Below, in pieces: positions 62,693-64,000 of a stretch of 64,000 nt of DNA (position 1 is the first letter of the stretch; each line of letters begins with the position of its first letter). Source of the stretch: Parasedimentitalea maritima (lineage in GTDB: Bacteria; Pseudomonadota; Alphaproteobacteria; Rhodobacterales; Rhodobacteraceae); assembly GCF_005771405.1 (NCBI RefSeq), contig NZ_VAUA01000012.1, positions 109,114 to 173,113 on the forward strand, in the 5' to 3' direction. The notes beneath the pieces are model-generated. The model searched no databases. It saw nothing but the letters and a program-made list of their open reading frames with translations, and had not been told where the DNA came from. Made by a program: the position numbers and the translations under genes.

Positions 62693-63544
62693 TTACATGC
62701 GACAGGCACCGCCGTTGTCGGGTGGAGCATCCATACGCGGGAAAGAAAAGCTGACGCTGTCGAAATCGATCACAAATCCCCCATTTGCCCAACTCCATGT
62801 TCCGTAACCGTAGTGCACACTACCAGTCACACAGTCGGCATACATATTCAGGACGTCCTGTTCGAAATACGTTTGAGTACTTTGCTCTGCATCAGCCATT
62901 GGGACAACGATTTCGCGTGCATCAACCGAGGTCAAAATGGCCCAGCCGTCGCTGGCCTCAACATTGTATTCAGCACCTTTGGAGTCAGTTATTGTGTAGA
63001 CGTTTTGGTCGGGAATATCACCGTGTGGAACACCCGCATCTGGCGACATTTCGATCGCAGCGCGGCTGTACGCCCATTGCTCTTGGCCTTTTTCACATAC
63101 GCCGAGGTCAATTCCGAAAGCCAGGCTATAGCCGTCTGGGGCGATGTCGGTATTGGTCCAGACCAAGGTACCATGTGCATAGTACGGGGTTCCATGTTCA
63201 TCCACGACATTGTACCCGCAGTTGGGCCAATCGGAGTCGTCAGGAGACTGAGTACTGACCCAGAACCCATAAAAGGGTTTGTTTTCTGTAAGGATAGGAT
63301 TGTTTTCATCCATCGTTACATAGATTGCATCAGGATCGACATAGAACTTCATGTGCTTCGCGCGCATCTCCAAAAGCGCCATGGTGTCGCCAGAAGCCAC
63401 CTGCACGTCCCCGATGATCTCGATGTCGTCAACATAGTTTCCATCCGCCGTAAACATTTGGTCGACGCCATCTGCATGGGCGGGCAGGGCACATAAAACC
63501 GACAGGCCAAAACTCGCTGCTAATTTCTTGACTGAACAATTCAT
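62693..63544 (-). CDS. Secreted cysteine-module protein (283 aa)
   Basis: Unrecognised. Signal peptide about 1-24 (ending PAHA). The chain is acidic and aromatic with 4 cysteines after the signal. The module C109-x5-D115-x2-G118-x6-G125, closing at C150, has exactly the spacing seen in two other proteins of this region, and a further WT follows the last glycine (LVWTNT, compare MEWTSS). A second Cys pair lies near the C-terminus. GGAG is 6 bases before the ATG at 63544; the frame opens earlier at a TTG. Confidence 0.68.
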   Translation of the reverse strand: MNCSVKKLAASFGLSVLCALPAHADGVDQMFTADGNYVDDIEIIGDVQVASGDTMALLEMRAKHMKFYVDPDAIYVTMDENNPILTENKPFYGFWVSTQSPDDSDWPNCGYNVVDEHGTPYYAHGTLVWTNTDIAPDGYSLAFGIDLGVCEKGQEQWAYSRAAIEMSPDAGVPHGDIPDQNVYTITDSKGAEYNVEASDGWAILTSVDAREIVVPMADAEQSTQTYFEQDVLNMYADCVTGSVHYGYGTWSWANGGFVIDFDSVSFSFPRMDAPPDNGGACRM

Positions 63545-63860
63545 TTTATTCTCCAAGCCTAATCAATATCTGACACTAGCACCTGATTGCGAATGCGACC
63601 AACATTTCCGGAAATACGAGAAATTGTGATCCCAGAGCTAGGACCTCAATTGCCGGATGCCTGAGATCAAGCGAGTGGAGAGAATAGACGTAACAAGCAA
63701 AGCGTGCGATCCTCCGCACTGCTGTGGCGCTCGGCTTGTTCGTTTGGAGGCAAACCGTGAACCTTTGCAAAGTTCGGAAAAAAACCTAGCGGAACACATC
63801 TCTAATCTTCGGAAGCCAAACAGCTAACGTTCCCACCAGGCCGCCATTCTGTCCCGAAAT
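63545..63860. other. Intergenic region before the insertion sequence
   Basis: 316 bases with no supported gene. It contains a short palindromic stretch (GAACCTTTGCAAAGTTC, near 63757) and no recognisable tRNA or operator. Confidence 0.5.
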
Positions 63861-64000
63861 TGTTGACAAGAAAACATTGTAGAAATGCCGTTACTCGCGG
63901 GACATTTCCTTTAACCTCCCAGATTTGGGAAGAAGGAGATGTTCATGAACAAGGATCAACGCGAGATTCAACGTAAGCTGCGGATACTGCGATACGCAGA
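63861..64000 (+). mobile_element. Left end of an insertion sequence (IS481-like), cut by the window
   Basis: The likely left end is the TGTTGACAAG at 63861; IS481-family ends begin with TGT. The transposase gene starts at 63945 with AAGGAG upstream. The right end, the second inverted repeat and any target duplication lie outside the window, so the exact boundary is an estimate. Confidence 0.6.
63945..64000 (+). CDS. Transposase N-terminus (partial, IS481-like)
   Basis: The 18 complete residues read MNKDQREIQRKLRILRYA, matching by memory the opening of an IS481-type transposase common in Rhodobacteraceae, where a helix-turn-helix and a DDE integrase core follow. AAGGAG is 6 bases before the ATG. 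Whether it is intact cannot be seen. Confidence 0.7.
   Translation, partial: MNKDQREIQRKLRILRYA

Noticed and set aside
62813..63496. 227-codon plus-strand frame opposite the 283-residue secreted protein
   Set aside because: The minus frame has a signal peptide, ribosome site and the shared cysteine module; the plus frame has none.

Overview
The window looks like a stretch of chromosome from a Roseobacter-group alphaproteobacterium (Rhodobacterales) of moderate GC. This rests on gene content and order, not on a database match. Supporting signs are the methylene-THF reductase / methyl-THF:corrinoid methyltransferase operon with its small PF13769 protein, a phoR-pstSCAB-phoU-phoB locus in alphaproteobacterial order, a class II DAHP synthase, an IalB protein, a short Ppx near rlmE, and a gmk-yicC pair. 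The left two thirds is ordinary chromosomal backbone. The right end, from about 57 kb, is accessory: short secreted proteins in mixed orientations, wide gaps and the start of an insertion sequence.

Layout. 0-5.4 kb: truncated cardiolipin synthase, YihY membrane protein, RlmE, an HxlR-type regulator with a perfect 11-bp inverted repeat at its promoter, and a short Ppx/GppA phosphatase. 5.7-8.1 kb: one-carbon (tetrahydrofolate/corrinoid) operon with a strong terminator. 8.2-11.5 kb: a translationally coupled pair, a fused E1-alpha/E1-beta 2-oxoacid dehydrogenase and a divergent FabD-like acyltransferase lacking the arginine that holds a malonyl carboxylate. 11.8-13 kb: DUF3307 membrane protein, tRNA-Arg(CCG), Tat-exported DUF882 peptidase. 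13.4-17.7 kb: L,D-transpeptidase, LpxD-type acyltransferase, acyl carrier protein and ketoacyl synthase, probably one envelope operon. 17.7-20.4 kb: IalB and a HerA/DUF853 ATPase; the gap between them holds two minus-strand terminators and a good candidate small RNA. 20.5-25.7 kb: complete branched-chain amino acid ABC transporter. 25.9-34.1 kb: sugar dehydrogenase, GlxA/AraC regulator, DAHP synthase, PAS protein, yicC, gmk, gamma carbonic anhydrase and a Cys/Met PLP enzyme.

34.2-41.7 kb is the phosphate regulon. PhoR, PhoB, PhoU and PstSCAB are all intact, and a three-half-site Pho box with an 11-bp period lies upstream of pstS. 41.8-44 kb: a LysR regulator divergent from glutaryl-CoA dehydrogenase with a T-N11-A palindrome between them. 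44.8-50.3 kb: SulP anion transporter, a three-gene minus-strand cluster (AI-2E permease, HlyD fusion protein, DUF2955 permease) and a two-helix potassium channel. 50.6-56.9 kb: a small secreted protein and two large AsmA-like paralogues transcribed divergently.

57.3-63.6 kb holds eight genes, seven of them for predicted exported proteins. Three share a cysteine module with the exact spacing C-x5-D-x2-G-x6-G. One also carries two tandem 120-residue beta-rich repeats, and another is a shortened, secreted tail-collar protein. The right edge holds the first 56 bases of a probable IS481-type transposase. The most novel-looking items are the cysteine-module family, the E1/acyltransferase pair, the LpxD-ACP-KAS cluster and the small-RNA candidates upstream of ialB.
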